Both the position numbers and the translations under genes were made by a program. The notes below the pieces were generated by a model. That model was not told the DNA's origin. It worked only from the letters and a program-made list of their open reading frames with translations, and searched no databases. From assembly GCA_014730295.1 (NCBI GenBank), contig WJIN01000434.1, positions 1-11,266 on the forward strand: a stretch of 11,266 nucleotides of DNA, written 5' to 3'. This document shows, piece by piece, positions 1 to 6,771 of this stretch. Source of the DNA: Promethearchaeota archaeon. GTDB lineage: Archaea > Asgardarchaeota > Lokiarchaeia > Sigynarchaeales > SOKP01. Position 1 is the first letter of the stretch. The number at the start of each line of letters is the position of its first letter.

Positions 1-62
1 AAAGAGACGTTCGGAGAGGGAAACTCCTCCTAAAGGATGCATATCATAGAGTCTTTACCATA

Positions 63-1289
63 ATGACGACTGAGAAGCCAAAGGGTAAGGAAAGCTCATG
101 GGCGTCCCGCACATCTCTATTTTATCGTCGTCTACTTCACAGAGCAATCGCATATGTTCTAAAAAGTGAGGAAGTGGGATATCATATTGAAAAACTGGAG
201 AAAGAATTAAGATTCTATTCGGCAACCTATAAACACGCGGAAAGGAAAGCTAAACTGGTTGAGATTATGGATAAAATTAAACCCTTCATAAAGACTAACA
301 TAATTGAAATCCATCATGATACCAAGAAATTGGGGCAAAGAGAAAATATGTATACAAAAAAATTACCTGTACAAAAATTAGTTGAAATGGGTATTATCTC
401 AAGAAATAATAAACATAGTGGAGTTGAGACTCTTGATACTAAAGAAAATGGTTTAAATATGGTCTATGGTGGTGGTGGCGGAACCGGTATGTCTTTACCT
501 CTATATGATATAGCAGTAATGATTTCGTTAGGATTGACTGGTCCTAAAATTGCGGATCTTTTGCAATCGTTATACTTTGAAATTAGAGATAATCAGATTG
601 AAAGAACTGTTCAACATTATATTGAAGAATATTTTGGAGGTACCTTTGAATCTCAACAAGAATTTCTTATGCCAATTATCGAGCACCTAGTTAAAGAGGG
701 CATTGATAGGCATGAAATCTATTTATGGTTTAAAGATGCTGAGGTTAGATATGGGTGGTTCCTTGATTGGAGCTATGGGAAAGAGTTATTAAAAAATGAT
801 TATAAAGTCGTATTAGATAAGTATGATCTCCAAGAGGATGCAAATTGGGAAGATGTCGAGGAGCATTTAGAAGAGCTAGAGTCATATTATTGTGGTATTC
901 CAGAATCTAAATGGTTAGAATGGGCTTTCTATTCAATTCCTATCAAAAGAGGAAAACCTAGTCCAAATACGATAGAAGACTATACTTTAGTTAGTGAACG
1001 CAAAATTCGCAATGCATACAAATATATATATTCAAAATTTAATGTTGATAATAAAATAGAATTAAAATATGAACTACACAAACGAGAAGCAATTAGATTA
1101 ATAAATCAAGGATTTTTGGAAACTCCTAATGGAAAAATTATTCATTTAACTGAGAATAATTATTATCATATAATTTGTAAATATTCTCTATTAACTAGAA
1201 AAACCAAAGGAAATTCAAAAATATATTTTGAGACCATTCTATTCAAGGATTTAACCATTAAACAAATATGGGATAAATTTAAACCCTAA
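63..1289 (+). CDS. Hypothetical protein, possibly 5'-truncated by the window edge
   Basis: I do not recognise this 408-residue protein. The N-terminal 100 residues are charged and helical. A glycine-rich turn (YGGGGGTGMSLP, about residues 134-145) follows, then a stretch at about 146-235 whose short helices look like one or two helix-turn-helix units (for example LGLTGPKIADLL, then EHLVKEGIDRHEIYLWF). The last 120 residues are rich in K, N, I and Y. No catalytic motif is visible. The ATG at 63 is doubtful: there is no ribosome binding site or convincing TATA box, and the same frame stays open to the left edge, reading a basic stretch (RDVRRGKLLLKDAYHRV) just before it, so the true start may lie outside. 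The stop is 15 bases before the next gene, suggesting co-transcription. By eye the 3' third is more AT-rich than the 5' part. A DNA-binding role is only a guess. Confidence 0.7.
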   Translation: MTTEKPKGKESSWASRTSLFYRRLLHRAIAYVLKSEEVGYHIEKLEKELRFYSATYKHAERKAKLVEIMDKIKPFIKTNIIEIHHDTKKLGQRENMYTKKLPVQKLVEMGIISRNNKHSGVETLDTKENGLNMVYGGGGGTGMSLPLYDIAVMISLGLTGPKIADLLQSLYFEIRDNQIERTVQHYIEEYFGGTFESQQEFLMPIIEHLVKEGIDRHEIYLWFKDAEVRYGWFLDWSYGKELLKNDYKVVLDKYDLQEDANWEDVEEHLEELESYYCGIPESKWLEWAFYSIPIKRGKPSPNTIEDYTLVSERKIRNAYKYIYSKFNVDNKIELKYELHKREAIRLINQGFLETPNGKIIHLTENNYYHIICKYSLLTRKTKGNSKIYFETILFKDLTIKQIWDKFKP

Positions 1290-1304
1290 AAGATAATAAT
1301 TAAT

Positions 1305-2525
1305 ATGATGGCAAAAAAGCAATTTAAAATAAATGAACATTTAGCTTTAAAACTAGAAAAAAACAAGACAAATATATATATTAAAGGAAAATTATTTCTC
1401 AGTTGCAAGTACTTATTAATGAATTTCAACGAAGAAAAGATTAAATTTTCTGATTCAATTGATTCATTATTTGATAATAATAAATTTCAAGAAGAACCAA
1501 TCGATCAAAATAATGACGAATTAAATTCTGTTGAAACTGAATTCTGGGCTCACTGTTCCAATCTTCATGCTTGGGTCGAAAATAATTATGATACAAGATT
1601 ATTACATAGTAATCTTTCCTTTCCTTTACTTAAAAAGTTGACTGAATCTGGGGATAAAATAGCTAAAAAAGTCTTTAAAGAACAAATTGCAAAAAGGATT
1701 AGAATGGGAAATGATTCCACCATAAAATTTCTTATTTTAGAAAACTATTTGAAATTTCTAAATAAAGAAGAAAGAATTTTTGCTTTAGAAAAATTAGATT
1801 CGTTAGATTTATCCAATTCAGGAATAGAGAAATTCCCTTTTGGAATTCTTGAAGCTAAAAATTTATTAGATCTATGTTTGGATTCCAATAATTTGTTTAG
1901 ATTTCCTAAGAACATTAATCTTTTAAATTCATTACAAAAATTATCTATCTCTTCAAATAAAATTAATTCATTACCCGAATCTATATTTCTTTTGGAAAAT
2001 CTTGAATATTTTGATTGTAGTGATAATTCTTTAAAAGAAGTTCATTCAAGATTTATTAAATGGGATAATTTAAAATCGTTAGATATATCTATGAATTATT
2101 TTGATAAATTTCCTTTTTTAATTTGCAATTTAGAATCTTTAAGTCAGCTGAATGTAAGTAATAATAATATTACTGCAATACCTTCATTTATCAAGAATTT
2201 AAAAAACTTGAAATATTTTGATTTAAGTCAAAACTCTATTAAATTATTGCCAAAACAGGTTTCAAATTTAAAAAATTTAAGGACATTAATTTTATCTGGA
2301 AATAAATTAAAAAAGATCGAATCTAATATTCAAAATTTACATGATTTGAAAGTTTTATATATTGATAATAATCCTTTAAGCACTAATCTTGAATGGATAA
2401 CCACTTTAGAGTCATTAGAATATCTAAGGATAGATAAATCTCAGCTGATGTATCTCTTCAAAGACAGAATATACAACGAAGAAAAAAAATACCCTTTTAA
2501 AATTGGCATAATTCATCAGATTTAA
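1305..2525 (+). CDS. Leucine-rich-repeat protein
   Basis: This 406-residue protein has no signal peptide or membrane helix, so it is probably cytoplasmic. Residues 1-75 are lysine- and asparagine-rich. Residues about 78-160 form a helical domain (starting EFWAHCSNLHAWVENNYDTR, then LLHSNLSFPLLKKL) of a kind I associate with Asgard LRR proteins, from memory. From about 163 to 385 there are roughly ten repeats of about 23 residues fitting LxxLxLxxNxLxxLPxxI, for example SLQKLSISSNKINSLPESI and NLKYFDLSQNSIKLLPKQV. Such repeats form a curved protein-binding surface; the partner is unknown, and no GTPase, kinase or ligase domain is attached. ATG codons occur at 1305 and 1308, neither with a ribosome binding site. 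The gene starts 15 bases after the upstream stop, so the two are probably one transcript. Its coding sequence is strikingly AT-rich. Confidence 0.9.
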   Translation: MMAKKQFKINEHLALKLEKNKTNIYIKGKLFLSCKYLLMNFNEEKIKFSDSIDSLFDNNKFQEEPIDQNNDELNSVETEFWAHCSNLHAWVENNYDTRLLHSNLSFPLLKKLTESGDKIAKKVFKEQIAKRIRMGNDSTIKFLILENYLKFLNKEERIFALEKLDSLDLSNSGIEKFPFGILEAKNLLDLCLDSNNLFRFPKNINLLNSLQKLSISSNKINSLPESIFLLENLEYFDCSDNSLKEVHSRFIKWDNLKSLDISMNYFDKFPFLICNLESLSQLNVSNNNITAIPSFIKNLKNLKYFDLSQNSIKLLPKQVSNLKNLRTLILSGNKLKKIESNIQNLHDLKVLYIDNNPLSTNLEWITTLESLEYLRIDKSQLMYLFKDRIYNEEKKYPFKIGIIHQI

Positions 2526-2536
2526 AACTAAAAAGA

Positions 2537-2548
2537 TTTTTAAATTAT
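2537..2548 (+). promoter_or_regulatory. TATA box of the tRNA-Asp gene
   Basis: The AT-only run TTTTTAAATTAT lies 26-37 bases before the first base of the tRNA, the usual place for an archaeal box A when transcription starts at or just before the mature 5' end. The LRR gene on the same strand stops shortly before it, so the tRNA appears to have its own promoter. Confidence 0.5.
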
Positions 2549-2628
2549 CTCTACTTTTTAATAGTACTAATGAGCCCGCGTAGTGTAGTCCGGTCTAGCA
2601 TTCGGGACTGTCACTCCTGCGACCCGGG

Positions 2629-2658
2629 ATATTTGGAATGGTTTTTCAATTACGGGAA
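2629..2658 (+). other. tRNA intron 1 (position 53/54)
   Basis: The junctions fit a classical bulge-helix-bulge. The central four-base helix is CCCG (2623-2626, exon) with CGGG (2653-2656, intron). The 5' bulge is GG|A (2627-2629) and the 3' bulge AA|T (2657-2659), each cut after its second base. The intron helix pairs 2630-2638 with 2644-2652, with one T-T mismatch and one G-T pair, around a five-base loop. Cutting at these points joins G53 to T54 exactly. Confidence 0.75.
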
Positions 2659-2664
2659 TTCAAA

Positions 2665-2694
2665 ATACTTACTCATATCGAGTTAGTTGGAGTG
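2665..2694 (+). other. tRNA intron 2 (position 59/60)
   Basis: This is placed so that the T-loop becomes TTCAAAT. The exon bases TTCA (2659-2662) can pair with TGGA (2688-2691), and the intron folds ACTTACTC (2667-2674) with GAGTTAGT (2680-2687), one T-T mismatch, around a five-base loop. The bulges are about four bases on each side (AA|AT and GTG|T), so the motif is relaxed. Both edges could move by a base or two because of the AAAA run at 2662-2665. Confidence 0.6.
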
Positions 2695-2732
2695 TCCCGG
2701 CGCGGGCGTATTAGTATCTTAAAGATAAACAA

Positions 2733-2738
2733 TTTTTT
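2733..2738 (+). terminator. T-tract after the tRNA
   Basis: Six T residues lie 25 bases after the tRNA 3' end, inside an AT-rich stretch (2709-2770). This fits a simple archaeal oligo-T terminator. Transcription of the opposing transporter gene also ends in this region. Confidence 0.4.
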
Positions 2739-2795
2739 ATTAATTAATTTATTTCAAAACTTATTTCAAGCTGCGGGCGCCACTCTTTTTCACTA

Positions 2796-4037
2796 TCAAT
2801 CTCTATTGTTCCTTGATTTATACTCAACTTTGTAGATGGCAACAATCATGCAGAATACAAAAAGAACCCCGATTATTAAAGTCAATACATAAAAAGTGAT
2901 ATTCAGATCTACCGCGGCGATAAATCCTGAAAAGATGGGAGTAATTAAAAACCCAGCTCCAATCAGACTTTCTAAAATACCCGAAAATTTAGAGGTATCA
3001 TTCTTAATATTGAGCATGAGGATCATTCGCAAAGTGACCCCATAAAGAACTCCGGTACACGAGCCTACCACGAAAAACAAGATGATAAATATCGACAAGT
3101 CTTGATTTAGCGCTATCAACGGAATCACAATAATTAATATTCCAATCATAATTGGGGGGACGAAATTGAAATATCTTAGTTTCATAAGACTGGCTAAGAA
3201 CATGGAGATTACTTGGGAAAGTGCCAGAAAAAAGGTTGCAATGTAGACAGTATATTCTTCAAATCCGAGCAGTTCTGATTTGATTGGGTAGAGAAAGTTC
3301 ACTGAAGCACGTGTAAGGCAGTAGGCAACTATAATCAATACGGGATATAATCTAGGGTAAGAGAGCTTCCTAAAATCATCCTCTTCTTTTTTGATCTTAA
3401 CAGCTTTTATAAGATTGATCTCTTGCTCTTTGACATAATCTTTAAACTCCTTCGAATGTATATTTAACTTTTTGGGCTCTTGAAACGCACTAACCGCAAC
3501 GAGTAAATTGATGAAAATTAAGATGGGTGCAGCATAAAATATGAGTTCTAATAATCCAAAAGAGAATAAGAGAAGAGCACCGAATAAAAAGCCAGTGAGC
3601 ATTCCGGAATTCCAGGAAATATTATACTTGGCAGTCAAAGCGCTGTGTTTATGGAAAATGTTGTCCGATATAGCAGATTGAAGGTTTGGCCAATATAATC
3701 CCATAAATATTCCTTCTACACTCCGAGAAATGAGAAATAATAGCGGATTTAAGGAAAAATAAAAAATTATCTCCGAGCAAAACACACCAATTAATGAAAT
3801 CGTAATGCTGGTTTTGCGTTTGAGTTTTTGGGATAGCTTGTTTAAAAGTATTGGCGAAAACATATATGAGATAGCACTACCAGCAGACAATATCCCGATC
3901 AAAGCAGTATTCAATCCTTCTTGAAGATAATAGATTGGAATTGCCAGATTAATCATACCATTGTTCATGGGATAAAAAAACGCCAAAATAAAGACGGGCC
4001 AAAACCGCCAATAGCTCAGCTCTTCAGGAGATCTCAT
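2796..4037 (-). CDS. Major facilitator superfamily (MFS) transporter
   Basis: This 413-residue polytopic membrane protein has about twelve hydrophobic helices. Six lie before and six after a charged central loop (about 186-230, rich in K and E), the usual 6+6 MFS layout and length. The short basic loop between helices 2 and 3 (LSQKLKRKTS, about 68-77) occupies the place of MFS motif A, although its Gly and Asp are not conserved. A second MFS-like feature is the RSVEGIFMGLYWPNLQSA stretch at about 105-122. The substrate cannot be told from sequence; export or uptake of a small solute is inferred from the family only. The ATG has no ribosome binding site but a TATA element lies about 26 bases upstream, implying a leaderless mRNA. 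The stop is TGA. It stands alone, facing the tRNA gene. Confidence 0.9.
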   Translation of the reverse strand: MRSPEELSYWRFWPVFILAFFYPMNNGMINLAIPIYYLQEGLNTALIGILSAGSAISYMFSPILLNKLSQKLKRKTSITISLIGVFCSEIIFYFSLNPLLFLISRSVEGIFMGLYWPNLQSAISDNIFHKHSALTAKYNISWNSGMLTGFLFGALLLFSFGLLELIFYAAPILIFINLLVAVSAFQEPKKLNIHSKEFKDYVKEQEINLIKAVKIKKEEDDFRKLSYPRLYPVLIIVAYCLTRASVNFLYPIKSELLGFEEYTVYIATFFLALSQVISMFLASLMKLRYFNFVPPIMIGILIIVIPLIALNQDLSIFIILFFVVGSCTGVLYGVTLRMILMLNIKNDTSKFSGILESLIGAGFLITPIFSGFIAAVDLNITFYVLTLIIGVLFVFCMIVAIYKVEYKSRNNRD

Positions 4038-4053
4038 ATCACAAACATATATC

Positions 4054-4070
4054 TATCCATATATATCTTT
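4054..4070 (-). promoter_or_regulatory. TATA box of the MFS gene
   Basis: On the minus strand this reads AAAGATATATATGGATA, centred about 26 bases before the start codon at 4037. That spacing puts transcription initiation at or next to the ATG, so the mRNA should be leaderless. Confidence 0.5.
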
Positions 4071-4386
4071 AATTTCAATTAAAAAGTACTCTATTAAACA
4101 AATAGTTTATGTTTACAGAAAGTTAAGATGGGGAGCTATTTTATAGCTAATCTATAACCAAATCAATGACTTTGGAAGGCTTTTTTCTTTATTCTTCCAT
4201 CATCATAATTCTAACTTAAAATTAGTATCCTTGAAAAATTTGTCTGATACTTCATCGTGGATCCCTACCTTATTCATCAACTCTCATAATATTTTTAAGC
4301 AAAAAAGTTGAACATATAATTGTTATTCAAATAAAATTGAAAATGAAAGTATTGAAAATACTAAAAAAATACAAAAAGTAATAAAT
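4071..4386. other. Divergent intergenic region
   Basis: No gene is seen here. The stretch is AT-rich and separates the leftward MFS gene from the rightward SCP2 gene. It contains a short perfect dyad AGCTAT-TTT-ATAGCT (4134-4148), about 100 bases before the MFS start. It also contains an AT-rich element ACATATAATT (4312-4321) that recurs before the second SCP2 gene. No RNA gene was recognised. Confidence 0.5.
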
Positions 4387-4391
4387 AGGTG
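4387..4391 (+). promoter_or_regulatory. Ribosome binding site of the first SCP2 gene
   Basis: AGGTG lies eight bases before the ATG at 4400 and is complementary to the archaeal 16S rRNA 3' end (CACCU). Most other genes here lack such a site, so this start is well supported. Confidence 0.7.
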
Positions 4392-4399
4392 TAACAACA

Positions 4400-4834
4400 A
4401 TGGTAGATGAAGCTTTATTAAAAGAGATGAAAGAAAAATTTGATGCGGGTGCGGAAAGTGCGGACCCCAATGATGCTTTAAAGGTATATGAACTTTATAA
4501 GCAACTTGCAGAAGAAAGTGAGGATCTCAAAGAAGAATTAGAAGATATGGATATATTAGTCCAAATGGTACTCACTGATGTCGATAAGAAATATTGGGTA
4601 AAAGCGAAGGAAGGAACACTTGAATATGGTGAGGGAGAAATTGATGACCCTTCCTTTACTTTTTCTGCAACGAGTGATGTAGGTGCGGGTATGCTCTATG
4701 GTGAAGTAGATGCTACGAGCGCGTATATGGCCGGAGATATCACCGTCGAAGGAAATCTTCAAGACGCGATGGCGTTCCAAGAAATTATCGAATTAGCCAT
4801 GGAAGCGTTCGAGGATGCTATCGAAGATTTATAG
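4400..4834 (+). CDS. SCP2 sterol-binding-domain protein, copy 1
   Basis: A 144-residue, strongly acidic, soluble protein. The SCP2-like part covers about residues 45-138: strands VQMVLTDVDKKYWVKAKEG and LEYGEGEIDDPSFTFSAT, then the helix and strand GEVDATSAYMAGDITVEGN and the C-terminal helix DAMAFQEIIELAMEAF. The GDITVEGN turn is typical of the family. SCP2 folds bind lipids or other hydrophobic molecules in a tunnel; the native ligand here is unknown. About 109 of 144 residues match the copy at 8650-9084 in a hand alignment, and both copies have the same length. The ATG is supported by AGGTG eight bases upstream. It ends with a TAG codon exactly where the paralogue has TAA, so TAG is a real stop in this genome. 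The gene is convergent with the regulator that follows. Confidence 0.9.
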   Translation: MVDEALLKEMKEKFDAGAESADPNDALKVYELYKQLAEESEDLKEELEDMDILVQMVLTDVDKKYWVKAKEGTLEYGEGEIDDPSFTFSATSDVGAGMLYGEVDATSAYMAGDITVEGNLQDAMAFQEIIELAMEAFEDAIEDL

Positions 4835-4886
4835 ATCTACACTATCCAAATCCTAAACCCTTAAGATCTCATTTATATTAATAAGC

Positions 4887-4905
4887 TTTCTTTTTTTCTT
4901 TTTTT
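4887..4905 (+). terminator. T-rich terminator after SCP2 copy 1
   Basis: A run of 17 T residues broken by two C residues lies about 50 bases after the SCP2 stop and just before the end of the convergent regulator gene. This matches the oligo-T signals that terminate archaeal RNA polymerase. Confidence 0.55.
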
Positions 4906-4912
4906 GAGTTAT

Positions 4913-5770
4913 TTATTGATTATTTAATGTTTTTAAATACCTTTCGAAGAGTCGTCTGTCTCTCAATAAATCTTCGGTTATATTAATCCGTTTTGCATCT
5001 CTCTTAACCATTTCAAATATTTCATTTAACCAAGAAACATTATGCTTCCCTCTGAACAATAAAGCTTTTTGGAAATCAATCTCATCAGTTGCATCGGGGA
5101 GAAATAATATTCCAAATACATCCTGAGATGATTCACCAATTCCCATATAATAATTACATTCATTTACTAAAAATAATTGTATGTTGGAAATATCGATAAA
5201 TGAGAAAAAATAATCGTAATTTTCATAATCTAATAATTTCTGGTATTCTTCATAGGTAGAGATTATTTCCAATTGATCTAAATGGATGTCATATTCACTA
5301 AATTGCATAACTCTTTCCTCTAGAGTTAGATTAAAAGATCCCGCAATTCGAAATTTAGAAATCTTGCTCTTTACCAATTCCTTCATCATCTCTAGCATAG
5401 AGATTAGATCGGAAAGGAAGATTGGATTAGAGGTGATGAAATTCAAAAAGAGATTGGGATCATCCATCGATAATTTATGGCTATTCAGATAAGGAATTAA
5501 CGGATTAAGTGTGGAAAGAGCTTTATATAAGTTGCAGAAGAGCTGTGTAAGGGCATTGGTACTATAGATCGCATCAAAATGGGATATAAGATTTAATTTT
5601 ACTAATGTTTTTAGATGATATTCTAAGGTAGATGGGACGAGTGATAATGCTTCTGCAATCTCACTAAACTGCAAACCAGCTTCAGAATCCAATAAAAGCT
5701 TTAATATTCTCAGCCTCTTTTCCGATTTAAGGCAGCCGAGAAGCTCATTAATATTCTTGGAATAATTCAT
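4913..5770 (-). CDS. Winged-helix transcriptional regulator, ArsR-like with FilR1-type C-terminal domain
   Basis: A 285-residue protein. Residues about 14-65 form an ArsR-like helix-turn-helix: RLRILKLLL, then LQFSEIAEALSL, then recognition helix VPSTLEYHLKTLVKLNLI. Residues about 120-285 match the archaeal FilR1/DUF1724 sensor domain. The diagnostic part is FFSFIDISNIQLFLVNE, then YYMGIGESSQDVFGILFLPD, then the final SWLNEIFEMVKRDAKRI. These regulators are archaeal; FilR1 itself controls methanogenesis and filament genes, but the ligand of this one is unknown. The wing after the recognition helix is not obvious. The ATG lacks a ribosome binding site; a TATA-like AAATACATAAAT (5791-5802) lies 21-32 bases upstream, implying a leaderless mRNA. 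It is divergent from the methyltransferase at 5989, and a perfect inverted repeat lies between them, so autoregulation and control of that gene are plausible. Confidence 0.87.
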   Translation of the reverse strand: MNYSKNINELLGCLKSEKRLRILKLLLDSEAGLQFSEIAEALSLVPSTLEYHLKTLVKLNLISHFDAIYSTNALTQLFCNLYKALSTLNPLIPYLNSHKLSMDDPNLFLNFITSNPIFLSDLISMLEMMKELVKSKISKFRIAGSFNLTLEERVMQFSEYDIHLDQLEIISTYEEYQKLLDYENYDYFFSFIDISNIQLFLVNECNYYMGIGESSQDVFGILFLPDATDEIDFQKALLFRGKHNVSWLNEIFEMVKRDAKRINITEDLLRDRRLFERYLKTLNNQ

Positions 5771-5843
5771 ATCAGTTTGAATATGGTGGTAAATACATAA
5801 ATGGGCTAAAATCTCCTTATTGTATAATATATTTCCTCCCTTT

Positions 5844-5863
5844 TATACGAATATTTTCGTATA
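5844..5863. promoter_or_regulatory. Inverted repeat, candidate operator
   Basis: TATACGAA-TATT-TTCGTATA is a perfect 8+8 dyad with a four-base spacer. It lies 73 bases before the regulator start (5770) and 126 bases before the methyltransferase start (5989). It has no T-tract and no converging gene, so it is unlikely to be a terminator. Binding by the adjacent dimeric winged-helix regulator is inferred from position and symmetry only. Confidence 0.45.
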
Positions 5864-5952
5864 GTTCAAAATGATTCAGAATCTATTGCAAAATTCTTAA
5901 TGAGCTTTATAATTGAGCACTCTATTTATTAACTAATTAATCTGAATTACTC

Positions 5953-5967
5953 CATATATCTTATAAT
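5953..5967 (+). promoter_or_regulatory. TATA box of the methyltransferase gene
   Basis: CATATATCTTATAAT lies 22-36 bases before the ATG at 5989. No ribosome binding site is present, so a leaderless transcript starting at or near the ATG is expected. Confidence 0.45.
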
Positions 5968-5988
5968 AAAAAAAAATATAATTCAACG

Positions 5989-6762
5989 ATGAAAGAAGAG
6001 ATTGAAATTTTTCTGGACAAAGTCCCGGCATTGCGCTCTAAAGGAAAAGCGATCCTAACCATCTTTTATTTGCTCATATTAGTTGGTCTATCGATTTTGT
6101 ATTTTTATATTCTCGATCAAATTACTTGGTATATGCCAATTATATCTCAAGCGTTCATGGCGCTTCTCGTTAGTTTGATAGGTTATGTCCATATTCAAAA
6201 AGCCGAATATTATAAGGAGAAATATGGAAGATTAGCGTACCAAAAATATTTTTATCGATATATAATACCTCTTCTTGTGTCTTGGTATGCCATATTCTTC
6301 CATCCTCTCTTTATTTCAGGTACGCCAATCTTTCCACTATGGATATTACCTTCTTGGACTTCAATTATAATTGGAATTGTTCTTTTCGTGTTGTTTATTC
6401 TTGTTACTTTACATATTGAACGAGCGGGCTTTAAAATGATGACACATGGGATGGATATCTATTCAATTTTTCCCGAAGAAGCACCGATAGTGAGAGGAGA
6501 GATCTATAGCTATGTGAGACATCCACTGTATTTATCCCTTACACTCGGATGTTTTGCGTTAGCTATAATTGCGAATAATTATATCGCCTTGATTGCGGGA
6601 TTTATGCAACTAATCCCATGCTTGGTTATGGGAACAATCGAGGATACAGAATTAACAGAAAGGCAGGGAAATGATCATTTAGACTATATACAATCAACAG
6701 CGTTTCTTTTTCCAATCAAAAGGTTAGGAGGATTCTTAAAACTCCTCTTTTCCTTTCGATAA
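5989..6762 (+). CDS. Membrane-bound methyltransferase of the ICMT/PEMT (isoprenylcysteine or phospholipid methyltransferase) family
   Basis: A 257-residue membrane protein with hydrophobic helices at about 22-42, 48-68, 90-107, 122-142 and 180-213. The C-terminal half has the family signature: GEIYSYVRHPLYLS (about 170-183), whose RHPxY sequence binds S-adenosylmethionine, and the later acidic pair IEDTELTERQGNDHLDYI (about 217-234), ending in FLFP. The family methylates isoprenylated cysteines, phospholipid head groups or other lipophilic acceptors at the membrane, with SAM as donor. The acceptor here cannot be read from sequence; in an archaeon a polar lipid or prenylated compound is plausible. 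The ATG has a TATA box 22-36 bases upstream and no ribosome binding site. The gene is divergent from the FilR1-type regulator and convergent with the acyltransferase, whose stop is only seven bases away. Confidence 0.87.
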   Translation: MKEEIEIFLDKVPALRSKGKAILTIFYLLILVGLSILYFYILDQITWYMPIISQAFMALLVSLIGYVHIQKAEYYKEKYGRLAYQKYFYRYIIPLLVSWYAIFFHPLFISGTPIFPLWILPSWTSIIIGIVLFVLFILVTLHIERAGFKMMTHGMDIYSIFPEEAPIVRGEIYSYVRHPLYLSLTLGCFALAIIANNYIALIAGFMQLIPCLVMGTIEDTELTERQGNDHLDYIQSTAFLFPIKRLGGFLKLLFSFR

Positions 6763-6771
6763 TTTTTTTTT
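6763..6771 (+). terminator. Oligo-T terminator after the methyltransferase
   Basis: Nine consecutive T residues directly follow the TAA stop. They overlap the stop codon of the convergent acyltransferase gene (6770-6772), so the two genes are packed with almost no space between them. Confidence 0.55.

Larger units (their letters stand above)
2574..2708 (+). tRNA. tRNA-Asp(GTC) interrupted by two T-arm introns
   Basis: The 5' part reads as a clean cloverleaf. The acceptor strand GCCCGCG (2574-2580) pairs with CGCGGGC (2701-2707), followed by discriminator G2708. The D-stem is GTGT/GCAT. The anticodon stem CGGGA/TCCTG carries loop CTGTCAC, with anticodon GTC at 2610-2612. The T-stem halves CCGGG (2624-2628) and CCCGG (2696-2700) are present but separated by 67 bases, where seven are expected. 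Removing 2629-2658 and 2665-2694 (30 nt each) leaves the six-base exon TTCAAA plus T2695, giving a standard TTCAAAT loop and a 75-nt tRNA. The introns then sit at tRNA positions 53/54 and 59/60. CCA is not encoded. The first intron has a near-canonical BHB, the second a relaxed one. The identity is secure; the exact second splice site is less so. Confidence 0.88.

Noticed and set aside
2638..2835. Open frame of 65 codons on the plus strand
   Set aside because: It starts inside the tRNA, runs through the AT-rich spacer and overlaps the end of the MFS gene; the translation shows no protein character.
4134..4148. Dyad AGCTAT-TTT-ATAGCT as an MFS operator
   Set aside because: Short, AT-rich and about 100 bases from the start; such dyads arise easily by chance, so it is mentioned only in the intergenic entry.
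4556..4780. Open minus-strand frame inside SCP2 copy 1
   Set aside because: It is antisense to a well-supported gene with a paralogue and has no start signals.
5286..5492. Open plus-strand frame opposite the regulator
   Set aside because: The minus strand has clear winged-helix and FilR1-type sequence; the plus frame shows nothing recognisable.
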